NCBI GenBank assembly: GCA_017478225.1 | Contig: JAFVDX010000009.1 | Coordinates: 124,001 to 188,000, forward strand | DNA length: 64,000 bases | Direction: 5' to 3' | Source: Paludibacteraceae bacterium | GTDB taxonomy: Bacteria; Bacteroidota; Bacteroidia; Bacteroidales; Paludibacteraceae | Part shown: piece after piece, positions 35,131 through 43,370 of the stretch | Layout: each line of letters starts with the position of its first letter | Position numbering within the stretch: position 1 is the first letter of the stretch | Position numbers and translations under genes: made by a program | The notes under the pieces: model-generated | Database searches by the model: none | The model's input: the letters and a program-made list of their open reading frames with translations, nothing else | Told to the model about the DNA's origin: nothing

Positions 35131-36564
35131 ATGAAAAACAATATTAAATTTTTAGCTCTTATAGCTATAGTGATGATTTCCTCTTTTGCCGTAGCTGAGG
35201 AAACACCCAGAAAAACTTTTGCAGATTACCAAGTAGGTGACACGGTAGTTATCCGCGATGATAACACCGTGTACCTAACCGGTGAGAAACCCAGTTCGTG
35301 GGTATATGGTAAGAAATTTACAATTATGCAGAAAGGAACAAAGCGTTTTCCTGAAGGTTTGCTTATCAAGGAAATCTATTCATGGATTGATTCTTATTAC
35401 CTTGGTTTAGAAGAGAAGGAAGAGCCTGTACAACAGGAAGAAACTGAAGAGGAAAAGGCCGCTCGTTTGGCAGGTCAAAAGAAAGGTGCCGTTGGTGGAG
35501 AGAAAGAAGAACAACCTCAAGACACAGTACCTGTTCAACCACAAGACACAGTACCTGCTCAGCCACAAGACACAGTGCCTGTTCAACCACAAGACACCGT
35601 TGTTTCTCAGCCTCAAGATACAGTTCCTGCTCAACCACAAGATACCGTACAGAAACAAGGTCCGGTTAATCAAGGTGCTGCAGAGACGGTAGAAGAGAAG
35701 AAAAAGAAAGAAAATGTAGATTTGGCATACGCCACATACGGTTCTTTGACCCAGAAGATGGATCGTTTCTCAATAGGTATTCGTGGAGGTGCTGCCTCTT
35801 TGATGCAGAAAGAGAATGATAAGAGCGATTGGGGCGGCAAATGGAATCTGGGATATGATGCTTTGCTCGATTTGCAATATGCTCACTACTTCGGTGCAAA
35901 ATTCGGCAAGAAAGTAAATCATGGTATTTTGACCGGAGTATCCATTGGTTGGGCTCAATCAGGTTGGAACTCGGATGTTGTATCAGATACGACCGTTACT
36001 ACCGAGGCAGGTAAGGTTGATTATTCAATCAATGCCAAGGGAGTAAAGGAAAAAGATGGTCAGTTGATGTTGGAAATACCATTGATGTATTCAATGATTA
36101 CCTCTAAAGGATTCTTCTTGAATGTTGGTCCTAAGATTCAGATACCGGTATGGAGTCATTACAATCAGAACATTGCTGAGGCTGATGTTAAGGCTACATT
36201 GCAGGATTATGGTGTTACTTTGGACAATGAGGCTGTGATGGGTCTTGTTCAAGATAATCAAGTAAAGACCAAAGGTAAATGGAGTAATAGTAAACTTAAA
36301 GTAATGCTCTCAGCCGATTTAGGCTATGAGTGGTTCTTTAGGGAGAAGAACTCTTCATTAGGTTTAGGTGTATTTGCAAACTATTCACTCTTTGACCTAT
36401 ATAAGAATAATAACACCAATCAACTTGTAGGTTTGGATAGTGCTCCAACCGCAACAAAAGATGGTGTATTGAATGTGTTCTCTGCTACTGATTCTTATAA
36501 CGACCGTTTGGGTTATTTCGATGCAGGTGTGAAACTGATTTATCATTTCAACTTCTTCAAATAA
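35131..36564 (+). CDS. Outer-membrane beta-barrel protein with proline-rich linker
   Basis: Start at ATG 35131 (477 residues) rather than ATG 35125, because AAAGGAGG at 35116-35123 is at proper distance only from 35131; such a strong Shine-Dalgarno site is unusual in Bacteroidetes. Signal peptide 'FLALIAIVMISSFAVAEE' is followed by a small SH3-like stretch, a Glu-rich helix, six 8-residue repeats 'PQDTVPVQ' (residues about 129-176) and a barrel of about 270 residues with alternating strands and the terminal 'AGVKLIYHFNFFK'. It is the last gene of the operon and probably the outer-membrane anchor or pore for it; this role is inferred from position. Confidence 0.75.
   Translation: MKNNIKFLALIAIVMISSFAVAEETPRKTFADYQVGDTVVIRDDNTVYLTGEKPSSWVYGKKFTIMQKGTKRFPEGLLIKEIYSWIDSYYLGLEEKEEPVQQEETEEEKAARLAGQKKGAVGGEKEEQPQDTVPVQPQDTVPAQPQDTVPVQPQDTVVSQPQDTVPAQPQDTVQKQGPVNQGAAETVEEKKKKENVDLAYATYGSLTQKMDRFSIGIRGGAASLMQKENDKSDWGGKWNLGYDALLDLQYAHYFGAKFGKKVNHGILTGVSIGWAQSGWNSDVVSDTTVTTEAGKVDYSINAKGVKEKDGQLMLEIPLMYSMITSKGFFLNVGPKIQIPVWSHYNQNIAEADVKATLQDYGVTLDNEAVMGLVQDNQVKTKGKWSNSKLKVMLSADLGYEWFFREKNSSLGLGVFANYSLFDLYKNNNTNQLVGLDSAPTATKDGVLNVFSATDSYNDRLGYFDAGVKLIYHFNFFK
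35512..35655 (+). repeat. Six 24-base coding repeats
   Basis: Units of CAACCACAAGACACAGTACC-type sequence coding 'QPQDTVPV/A'. The first three units are almost identical, while units 4 and 6 have changed. Copy number could vary by slippage or recombination. Confidence 0.85.
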
Positions 36565-36574
36565 ACAAAATATG

Positions 36575-36613
36575 AAAAAAATAGGGAGCATTTATGTTGC
36601 TCCCTATTTTTTT
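36575..36613. terminator. Two-way terminator at the end of the surface operon
   Basis: A6 with ATAGGGAGCA (36581-36590) pairs with TGCTCCCTAT and T7 around a 6-7 base loop. The A and T tracts allow it to work for both the + operon and the convergent DUF4294 gene. Confidence 0.88.
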
Positions 36614-36615
36614 GT

Positions 36616-37200
36616 TTATAATTGTCCTGCTTCTACCAGAAGAATGATCCGTTCGGTTATTTGGTCTTTGTCAGACCCATCATAGTTTTCTTTCAGGTCG
36701 TTTCCGAATAATTTGGCTATTCCTTGCCAAAATCCTGCTACGAATGAGCCTTTGTATTTTTTTATTACATTAAAAGAGGTAACACCTGATTGTCGATCTA
36801 TGAGTTTCATTAGCATTTGACCTTGTGCGGCCGTCATATTTCTAAATTGGTCTTCGTATCGTTTGTATAATACCTTTTCGTATTGTTTCCAGAATGTGCG
36901 TCTTTCTTTTTTAGTCATGTTAGCCATCACATCATCTACACGAATCATTTCTTTTGATAATTCACAGGCTATTGGGTATGTTTTTTTTACATCTCTAACC
37001 GTTCTCCAATAGAATCGTTCTTGCTTTTTGTTTTTGAATTTCATTTTCGGAAAGACATAAATTTCATGTAGGTAAGCAAGAAAAATAGTATCGTTGCCTC
37101 TAATTTGTACTGCAACAGAGTCAGTATGCTTTATTGCTGATAAATGCTGAAAGCAAAAGATACATAGCAACAGAACAATATGTTTTTTGTTTATTCGCAT
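36616..37200 (-). CDS. DUF4294 family exported protein
   Basis: A 194-residue protein with a signal peptide ('KKHIVLLLCIFCFQHLSA'). It has the DUF4294 layout: 'DTIFLAYLHEIYVFPKMKFK' then 'RFYWRTVRDVKKTYPIACEL', an all-helical stretch 'KKERRTFWKQYEKVLYKRYE' and 'LMKLIDRQSGVTSFNVIKKY'. These are uncharacterised Bacteroidetes periplasmic proteins. It converges on the surface operon; the two share a terminator. Confidence 0.8.
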   Translation of the reverse strand: MRINKKHIVLLLCIFCFQHLSAIKHTDSVAVQIRGNDTIFLAYLHEIYVFPKMKFKNKKQERFYWRTVRDVKKTYPIACELSKEMIRVDDVMANMTKKERRTFWKQYEKVLYKRYEDQFRNMTAAQGQMLMKLIDRQSGVTSFNVIKKYKGSFVAGFWQGIAKLFGNDLKENYDGSDKDQITERIILLVEAGQL

Positions 37201-37312
37201 GATGTAATTGCATAACCTGCTTATTTATATCTTTATAAGTACAACATTTATGCCAGATAAATATGATATACTACGAATGAAGGAATTAAAAAATAATGAA
37301 AAGAAAAATAAA

Positions 37313-37344
37313 TTTGTGAGAGTAAAAATTTTCTTTTATCTTTG
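37313..37344 (+). promoter_or_regulatory. Promoter of the barrel protein at 37366
   Basis: TTTG (37313-37316), 20 bases, TATCTTTG (37337-37344). Transcription would start near 37351, which excludes the upstream TTG and leaves ATG 37366 as the start. Confidence 0.75.
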
Positions 37345-37365
37345 CACGTCTTAATGTACCCAAAT

Positions 37366-38175
37366 ATGAAGCGACTCAAATCTACTATCACTATTGGGCT
37401 GTTAATATGTATGTTGATGCCCGTAGGTGTAATGGCTGTCAATCCATCCCAAAGGAATAGGGTTGATGTTATATGGTCAAGTCGAACGAACAGCCGAGGG
37501 TTATACACCCGCGGTTCAACGACTGCCAACTATGTGTCAAACGGTTTGACTATATCAGTTGCAGCATTGTATTACTATGGTGATGTTGACCTGCCGGGAA
37601 TAGCGTTTAATGGTGGTTTTCAGACTACTAACTTGTTTATTGGTGGTACTGCTTCGTTTGCATATACTATGCCGTTGACGAATCACTGCAATTGGCGTTT
37701 TGGCTTATCATTAGGAGCATTAAGAGGTGATAATAGAGGCAAGCAAATGGATGATTCCGGAAGATTGGGTACGAGGATGTTCCGTTCGTTCTTTTTTGAG
37801 CCAGCGGCGGGTATAGAATATTATCCTTTTTCGAGAGCCGGTTTTTATTTGTATGCCGGTGTTGCACTTAATGCAAGTATAATATTGCGATCGTCATATA
37901 ATGGCGTAGAAGGCAATCCTTTTGGAATACTGCCTATGATTCCGTTAGAGATAGGTTACGATTTTCGTTTAGGCAGAAGTTGGTTGCTTCGTATATATGC
38001 GAATGTTCATCAAGGAATTGTAGATGTTCCCTATATGAACTTGGATGGTTTCCCAATATCTAAAGGTGAGGGTACAGGAGGCGGAAACAAATGGGCTGAT
38101 GGTTATTTCTCTGTAGGTTTGAGTTTGTCGTACAAGTGGCATAACTGCGAGAAGTGTCGTCAGTATAAGTGGTAG
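37366..38175 (+). CDS. Outer-membrane beta-barrel protein
   Basis: 269 residues starting 'MKRLKSTITIGLLICMLMPVGVMAVN', a clear signal peptide. The rest alternates amphipathic strands ('GLTISVAALYYYGDVDLPG', 'FGLSLGALRGDNRG', 'AGFYLYAGVALNASIIL', 'WLLRIYANVHQGIVDVPY', 'GYFSVGLSLSYKW'), which fits a small barrel of about eight strands. An unusual 'CEKCRQYKW' follows the last strand. No family can be named with confidence. Confidence 0.65.
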   Translation: MKRLKSTITIGLLICMLMPVGVMAVNPSQRNRVDVIWSSRTNSRGLYTRGSTTANYVSNGLTISVAALYYYGDVDLPGIAFNGGFQTTNLFIGGTASFAYTMPLTNHCNWRFGLSLGALRGDNRGKQMDDSGRLGTRMFRSFFFEPAAGIEYYPFSRAGFYLYAGVALNASIILRSSYNGVEGNPFGILPMIPLEIGYDFRLGRSWLLRIYANVHQGIVDVPYMNLDGFPISKGEGTGGGNKWADGYFSVGLSLSYKWHNCEKCRQYKW

Positions 38176-38214
38176 AGAAGTAGAGGAAAAGGGTAAAAGA
38201 GAAAATCAAAGAAA

Positions 38215-38222
38215 TACTTTTG
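38215..38222 (+). promoter_or_regulatory. -7 element directly before the HD hydrolase start
   Basis: TACTTTTG lies seven bases before the GTG at 38230; transcription from it would begin at or near the start codon. No TTTG is found at the -33 distance, so support is partial. Confidence 0.4.
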
Positions 38223-38229
38223 TGAATAA

Positions 38230-39441
38230 GTGCCTGGCAAACGCAAGATAATCAACGATCCTGTTTTTGGGTTTATTAGTATCCCGAACGAATTATTATT
38301 TGATTTGCTTCAGCATCCGTATTTACAACGCCTCAACCGCATAAGGCAGTTGGGGCTTTCGTTTTATGTATATCCCGGTGCGACTCATACTCGTTTGTTA
38401 CATTCGCTTGGTGCGATGCATTTGATGCAAGAGGCGATAGGTGTTTTAAGGCAAAAGAATATAGATATAAGTCATGACGAGGGCATAGCAGCACAAGCGG
38501 CTATATTGCTTCATGATGCCGGACATGGTCCGTTTTCGCATGTATTGGAGCATACATTGGTTAATGGTATTTCGCATGAGCAGATTTCATTGTTGATGAT
38601 GGAAGATATAAATAGTCAGATGGGAGGTAAACTGACAGATGCAATAAGACTATTTCGTGATGAGTATCCGCGTCGTTTTTTGCATCAGTTGATTTCTTCT
38701 CAATTGGATGTGGATAGGCTGGACTATTTGTCTCGAGATTCGTTCTTTTGTGGAGTTCAAGAGGGTACGGTGGCTTCTGCACGCATATTGAAAATGCTGA
38801 ATGTGGTAGATGATAAATTGGTGGTTGATAACAAAGGAATATATTCGGTAGAGAAATTTTTGGTGGCTCGTAGGTTGATGTATTGGCAGGTTTATTTGCA
38901 TAAGACTTCTGTGGCAGCGGAGCAGTTGTTGATAAAGATTCTTACTCGTGCTAAAGAATTAGCCCGTAGAGGAGAAAATCTTTTTTGTAGTCCTGCTTTG
39001 CATTATTTCCTATATAATGACATTGTAAAATTTGATACTTATTCATTAAAGCAATATGCGTTGTTGGATGATTCAGATATTTTGTCGGCAATCAAAGTGT
39101 GGATGAGTATGGATGATAAAGTTATGCAACTTCTTTGTACGGCATTTACTAACAGGACTCTATTTAAGGTAAAGATGTTAGAGCAGAAGATGTCGGCAGA
39201 AGAGGATTTGCAGCAAGTAGAATATTACAAAAAGAAATTAGGAGTTTCAGGGGAAGATGCTCGGTATTTTTATTCTGCTCATTCTTCGGTGACAAACACA
39301 TATTCAGCCAAGGATGATAGTATAGGAATACTATATAAGGATGGTACGGTGAGGGATATATCAGAGGCGAGCGATATGCTCAATTTGCAGGTATTAACCA
39401 AGAAAGTAGAGAAAAATTATTTATTTTACTACAAGATATGA
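38230..39441 (+). CDS. HD superfamily phosphohydrolase
   Basis: 403 residues, GTG start fixed by an in-frame TAA at 38227. It opens 'PGKRKIINDPVFGFISIPNE', typical of these dGTPase-like HD proteins. Metal-binding residues are in 'HTRLLHSLGAMHLM' (His), 'AILLHDAGHGPFSHVLEH' (HD) and 'QLDVDRLDYLSRDSFFCG' (Asp). The substrate is unknown; related enzymes hydrolyse nucleotides. It overlaps lpxD by four bases (ATGA) and is the first gene of the lipid A operon, a common arrangement in Bacteroidetes. Confidence 0.88.
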   Translation: MPGKRKIINDPVFGFISIPNELLFDLLQHPYLQRLNRIRQLGLSFYVYPGATHTRLLHSLGAMHLMQEAIGVLRQKNIDISHDEGIAAQAAILLHDAGHGPFSHVLEHTLVNGISHEQISLLMMEDINSQMGGKLTDAIRLFRDEYPRRFLHQLISSQLDVDRLDYLSRDSFFCGVQEGTVASARILKMLNVVDDKLVVDNKGIYSVEKFLVARRLMYWQVYLHKTSVAAEQLLIKILTRAKELARRGENLFCSPALHYFLYNDIVKFDTYSLKQYALLDDSDILSAIKVWMSMDDKVMQLLCTAFTNRTLFKVKMLEQKMSAEEDLQQVEYYKKKLGVSGEDARYFYSAHSSVTNTYSAKDDSIGILYKDGTVRDISEASDMLNLQVLTKKVEKNYLFYYKI

Positions 39442-40460
39442 AACTGACAGCAAATCAAATAGCACAAATGGTGCAAGGTGAGGTGGTTGGAAATGGTGAG
39501 GTGGAGATAAGCGATGTATGTACAATAGAGGATGGCAAGCAGGGTTGTATAACCTTTTTGTACGATAAGCGTTATTTGCAGTATTTGCCTCATACGAGAG
39601 CAAGTGTAGTGTTGCTTAGTCGTTCGCTTGAGTTTGAAGGTAGCACATCAGCCACATTGATTATGGTGGATAATGCTCGTGCAGCGGTAGCCATGTTATT
39701 AAAAATGGTGGAGGAAGTGCTTGCTCCCAAAAGAAGAGGTATAGAGCAACCTGTATTTATTGCTTCTGATGTAGAAGTGCCGGAAGATGCGTATGTAGGT
39801 GCATTTGCATATATAGGTAAGAATGTGCGTTTGGGTAAAGGGGTGCAGATATATCCGCAGGTTTATATAGGTGATGATGTGGAGATAGGAGATAATACTG
39901 TGTTATATGCCGGTGTAAAGGTATATCATCATTGTAAGATAGGAAATAATTGTATAATTCAGGCAGGTGCTGTGATAGGTGCTGATGGTTTTGGTTTTGA
40001 GGCAGACAATACAGGGGTTAATCAAAAGATATCGCAGGTGGGAATAGTTGTGATAGAAGATGATGTAGAGATAGGAGCGAATGCTACGGTAGATCGTGCG
40101 ATGATGGGCAAGACTATAGTTCACAATAATGTAAAGATAGATAATTTGGTTCAAGTGGCACACAGTGTAGAGGTAGGTGAGGGAACGGTTTTATGTGCTC
40201 AAGTTGGTATAGCAGGTTCGAGCAAGGTAGGTGCACATTGTATCTTGGCGGGTCAGGTGGGTATGGCAGGTCACATAGAGGTTGTAGATAATTGTATTTT
40301 AGGTGCGAAGACCGGTGTACCTGGGTCTATATTGAAGTCGGGAGTGTATTTAGGAAGTCCTGCTCAACCCATAAGTGAGTTCAAGCGTTGTATAGCAGTG
40401 TTTAGGAATTTACCGGAACTTAGGCGTTTGGTACGAGAATTGCAATCAGGTAAGAAGTAA
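39438..40460 (+). CDS. lpxD: UDP-3-O-(3-hydroxyacyl)glucosamine N-acyltransferase
   Basis: Third step of lipid A synthesis: transfers the second hydroxyacyl chain, from acyl-ACP, to UDP-3-O-acyl-glucosamine. 340 residues: an N-terminal uridine-binding domain ('GDVCTIEDGKQGCITFLYDK'-like block, residues about 25-50), then a left-handed beta-helix of hexapeptides from about residue 105 ('IYPQVYIGDDVEIGDNTVLY') with the conserved 'GADGFGFE' and 'HSVEVGEGT', and a C-terminal helix. Part of the HD-lpxD-lpxC/fabZ-lpxA operon. Confidence 0.95.
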   Translation: MKLTANQIAQMVQGEVVGNGEVEISDVCTIEDGKQGCITFLYDKRYLQYLPHTRASVVLLSRSLEFEGSTSATLIMVDNARAAVAMLLKMVEEVLAPKRRGIEQPVFIASDVEVPEDAYVGAFAYIGKNVRLGKGVQIYPQVYIGDDVEIGDNTVLYAGVKVYHHCKIGNNCIIQAGAVIGADGFGFEADNTGVNQKISQVGIVVIEDDVEIGANATVDRAMMGKTIVHNNVKIDNLVQVAHSVEVGEGTVLCAQVGIAGSSKVGAHCILAGQVGMAGHIEVVDNCILGAKTGVPGSILKSGVYLGSPAQPISEFKRCIAVFRNLPELRRLVRELQSGKK

Positions 40461-40471
40461 TTAAGCAAGAG

Positions 40472-41857
40472 GTGAAGCAACATACAATAAATAGTGAATT
40501 TTCTTTTACAGGCAAAGGTCTGCATACCGGTTTGAACATTACTGCTCGTTTTCTTCCTGCGGAAGATAACACGGGTGTGAGGTTGTGTCGTGTGGATTTG
40601 CCTGACAGACCATGTTATGAGGCATTAGCAGATTATGTAACGGCAACAGAGCGAGGTACGGTATTGCAGCAAGGAGAATGGAAAGTAAGTACAGTGGAAC
40701 ATGCCTTGTCGGCTCTTTATGCGATGGGTGTGGATAACTGCCTTATAGAGGTAGATGCTCCGGAAATGCCTATATTAGATGGTTCAGCAAAATATTATGT
40801 TGAGGCGATTGAAAAAGTAGGGTTAAAGGAACAGACTGCCGAGCAAAAAGTGTTTGTGGTACGCCGTCGGATGGAGTTTGACAACAAGAACGGAAGTAAG
40901 ATAGTGCTTTTGCCTGATGATGAATATAGTTTGGATGTACATATTGGTTTTCAGTCCATGATACTTAATAATCAGTTTGCGTCCTTAGAGTCGTTGAGTG
41001 ATTATGGGTTGGAGATAGCCTCTGCGCGTACTTTTGTTTTTCTGCGTGAGATACAGCCACTTTTGCAGATGGGCCTGATTAAGGGTGGTGATTTGAAGAA
41101 TGCAATAGTGATATATGACGAGCCACTTGCTCAAGATGTGTTTGATGAGATAGCAGATCGTATGGGTCAGCCCCGCCAAGATGCTTCTAAGTTGGGGTAT
41201 TTATGTACTTTGAATTATGATAACGAGCCTGCAAGGCATAAGTTATTGGATTTGATAGGTGATTTATCTCTTTTGGGCTATAGGATTCAAGGTCGTGTAA
41301 TTGCTACTCGCCCCGGTCATGGTATAAATACAGCCTTTTGTCGCCAACTGCGTCAGGAGTTGAAGAGAATAGATATATTGCCTCCTGTCTATAAAAAAGA
41401 CCATAAACCGATTTATGAAACTACCGATATTATAAAGATTTTGCCTCATAGATATCCGATGTTGCTTGTGGATAAGATATTGAGTATGGACGAAAAGTCG
41501 GTAGTGGGGATAAAAAATTTCACTTCCAATGAGCCATTCTTTCAGGGTCATTTCCCTAAAGAGCCGGTGGTTCCCGGGGTGTTGCTTATAGAGGCAATGG
41601 CTCAAACAGGCGGGGTGCTGGTGTTGCATGAGAAAGAAAATCCTAATGACTATATGGCCTATTTGGTGAAAGTAGATAAGGCCAAGTTTAGGCAGAAAGT
41701 GAAGCCAGGTGATACCATATTGCTCAAACTGACTATCACTGAGCCTATAAGAAGGGGATTTATAACAATGCAGGGTTATTGTTTTGTAAATGAGAGAATA
41801 GTATGTGAGGCTGAATTAACGGCACAGATAACAAATATTAAAAACATAAATAGGTGA
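40472..41857 (+). CDS. lpxC-fabZ: Bifunctional LpxC deacetylase / FabZ dehydratase
   Basis: A 461-residue fusion typical of Bacteroidetes. Residues 1 to about 305 are LpxC, the zinc deacetylase that commits UDP-acyl-GlcNAc to lipid A: 'GKGLHTG' at the start, 'VSTVEHALSALYAMGVDN' (His77, zinc ligand), 'LGYLCTLNYDNEPARHKLLD' and 'PGHGINTAFCRQL'. Residues about 318-461 are FabZ, the beta-hydroxyacyl-ACP dehydratase: 'ILPHRYPMLLVDKIL' and 'FFQGHFPKEPVVPGVLLIEA' (catalytic His and Glu). The fusion ties lipid A and fatty acid flux. GTG start at 40472, 11 bases after lpxD. Confidence 0.96.
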   Translation: MKQHTINSEFSFTGKGLHTGLNITARFLPAEDNTGVRLCRVDLPDRPCYEALADYVTATERGTVLQQGEWKVSTVEHALSALYAMGVDNCLIEVDAPEMPILDGSAKYYVEAIEKVGLKEQTAEQKVFVVRRRMEFDNKNGSKIVLLPDDEYSLDVHIGFQSMILNNQFASLESLSDYGLEIASARTFVFLREIQPLLQMGLIKGGDLKNAIVIYDEPLAQDVFDEIADRMGQPRQDASKLGYLCTLNYDNEPARHKLLDLIGDLSLLGYRIQGRVIATRPGHGINTAFCRQLRQELKRIDILPPVYKKDHKPIYETTDIIKILPHRYPMLLVDKILSMDEKSVVGIKNFTSNEPFFQGHFPKEPVVPGVLLIEAMAQTGGVLVLHEKENPNDYMAYLVKVDKAKFRQKVKPGDTILLKLTITEPIRRGFITMQGYCFVNERIVCEAELTAQITNIKNINR

Positions 41858-41880
41858 GTTATAATTATTTATCATAACTC
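41856..41880 (+). repeat. Hairpin between lpxC-fabZ and lpxA
   Basis: GAGTTAT (41856-41862) pairs with ATAACTC (41874-41880). It overlaps the lpxC-fabZ stop codon and has no T tail, so it may affect mRNA stability or coupling rather than termination. Confidence 0.45.
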
Positions 41881-41904
41881 AATAAGTAATAAAAAAGTAA
41901 ATAT

Positions 41905-42687
41905 ATGAGACAACCATTAGCGTATATTCATCCTGGAGCAAAGATAGATTCATCTGTTGTGATAGATCCGTTTGTAAGTATAGACAATAATGTAGAGATA
42001 GGGGCTGGTTGCAAGATAGGTTCAAATGTAACTATATGCGAGGGTGTAAGGATAGGAAAGAATGTAACGATATTTCCGGGTGCGGTGATAGGTGCCATAC
42101 CTCAAGATTTAAAATTCAAAGGTGAGGAGACGCTTGTTTATATAGGTGACAATACGGTGATAAGAGAATTTGTTACTATTCATCGAGGCACAGCAAGCAA
42201 GGGTAAGACCGTTGTTGGTAAGAATTGTTTGCTGATGGCATATTGTCATGTGGCTCATGATTGTGTATTAGGTGATAATATTATTATGTCGAATGCCACA
42301 CAACTTGCCGGTGAAGTTCAGGTGGGTGATTATGCTGTTTTAGGTGGTGGTACTTTGATTCATCAATTCACTCATATAGGTGCGCATGTGATGATTCAAG
42401 GCGGAAGTAGGATAAGCAAGGATGTGCCTCCATATATCACTGCGGCTCGTGAGCCGATTCAATTCTGCGGGGTAAATTCTATAGGTTTAAGGCGCAGAGG
42501 CTTTACAAACGAGCAAATAAGGGCTATTCAAGATTGCTATCGTTTAATTTTCCAATCAGGACTTAATGTTAGTCAGGCCATGGAGCGTATCGAAGCAGAA
42601 TTGCCTTCGTCTCAAGAAAGAGATGAGATTATACTTTTTGTTCGCAATGCTCCGCGAGGAATCCTCAAGGGCTATTTAGACAAATAA
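41905..42687 (+). CDS. lpxA: UDP-N-acetylglucosamine O-acyltransferase
   Basis: First step of lipid A synthesis: transfers a hydroxyacyl chain from ACP to UDP-GlcNAc. 260 residues with the start 'LAYIHPGAKIDSSVVIDPFV', hexapeptide beta-helix, the family motif 'GAIPQDLKFKGEET' and catalytic His in 'LMAYCHVAHDCVLGD', followed by the helical 'SIGLRRRGFTNEQIRAIQDC' domain. Its last 16 bases overlap the convergent msrC gene. Confidence 0.96.
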   Translation: MRQPLAYIHPGAKIDSSVVIDPFVSIDNNVEIGAGCKIGSNVTICEGVRIGKNVTIFPGAVIGAIPQDLKFKGEETLVYIGDNTVIREFVTIHRGTASKGKTVVGKNCLLMAYCHVAHDCVLGDNIIMSNATQLAGEVQVGDYAVLGGGTLIHQFTHIGAHVMIQGGSRISKDVPPYITAAREPIQFCGVNSIGLRRRGFTNEQIRAIQDCYRLIFQSGLNVSQAMERIEAELPSSQERDEIILFVRNAPRGILKGYLDK

Positions 42688-43136
42688 GAAACAACTTGCT
42701 CAAGATATTTCTTGTCGGTTTGGTCAAAGGTATTGTATTGGTTGCTGTCGATATCAAGTACAGCCACTACAATACCTTCTTTTATTATAGGTACCACAAT
42801 TTCACTTTTTGATTCTGAAGAGCATGCAATATGTCCTCTGAACTGATATACATTGGGAACGATGATAGTTTGTGCTTGTAACCATGCCGTGCCGCACACA
42901 CCTTTGCCTTTTTCGATTCGAGTACATGCTATAGGTCCTTGAAACGGACCGAGTAGTAATTCTTCTCTTTGGGCCTTGACAGAATATTTAACGATATAAA
43001 ATCCTGTCCACCAAAAATTGAAGGTAGAGTGAAGTATGGCTGCGGTATTGGCCATATTAGCAATCATGTCTTCTTCGCTACTTGTTAAATATCTGATATT
43101 AGTTAAGACTTCTTCGTATGTTTCTTGTTTTGTCAT
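42672..43136 (-). CDS. msrC: Free methionine-R-sulfoxide reductase (GAF domain)
   Basis: Reduces free Met-R-sulfoxide, with thioredoxin as the usual reductant. 154 residues, one GAF domain: 'STFNFWWTGFYIVK', 'LLLGPFQGPIACTRI', 'GKGVCGTAW' and 'GHIACSSESKSEIVVPI'. Cysteines 71, 81 and 105 have the same spacing (10 and 24) as the catalytic set of the yeast enzyme, so it should be active. Cytosolic. Convergent with lpxA, sharing 16 bases. Confidence 0.92.
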   Translation of the reverse strand: MTKQETYEEVLTNIRYLTSSEEDMIANMANTAAILHSTFNFWWTGFYIVKYSVKAQREELLLGPFQGPIACTRIEKGKGVCGTAWLQAQTIIVPNVYQFRGHIACSSESKSEIVVPIIKEGIVVAVLDIDSNQYNTFDQTDKKYLEQVVSYLSK

Positions 43137-43221
43137 AGTGTTATATGAAAGATGTGTTTATAATTATGTATGTGTTCTTTGTGGATTCCGCGAGTGAGGA
43201 TGCTCGATATTCTGATGGTTG

Positions 43222-43253
43222 CAAAGATAGTTATATTTTCTTTAGTGTGCAAA
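43222..43253 (-). promoter_or_regulatory. Promoter of msrC
   Basis: Minus strand TTTG (43253-43250), 20 bases, TATCTTTG (43229-43222); about 80 bases of leader, with a CGAG/CTCG hairpin near 43185-43205. Confidence 0.75.
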
Positions 43254-43307
43254 AGTAGAGGATAGAATGTGAAAAATCTCTTGTCAAATAGAGTGTAGTG
43301 AATAGTT

Positions 43308-43339
43308 ATTGTGAGTATTGCTTTTTTTGCCTAACTTTG
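43308..43339 (+). promoter_or_regulatory. Promoter of the barrel protein and ychF
   Basis: ATTG ending at 43311, 20 bases, TAACTTTG (43332-43339), about 30 bases before ATG 43371. Confidence 0.7.
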
Positions 43340-43370
43340 CACGGTCGAAAAACAACTATATAGATTTGTA

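Noticed and set aside
35512..35655. CRISPR array
   Set aside because: The repeats are directly adjacent, have no spacers and lie in frame inside a gene.
35366..35692. Overlapping minus- and plus-strand frames across the PQDTVP repeats
   Set aside because: These low-complexity frames are shadows produced by the 24-base repeat; the + strand barrel protein is the real gene.
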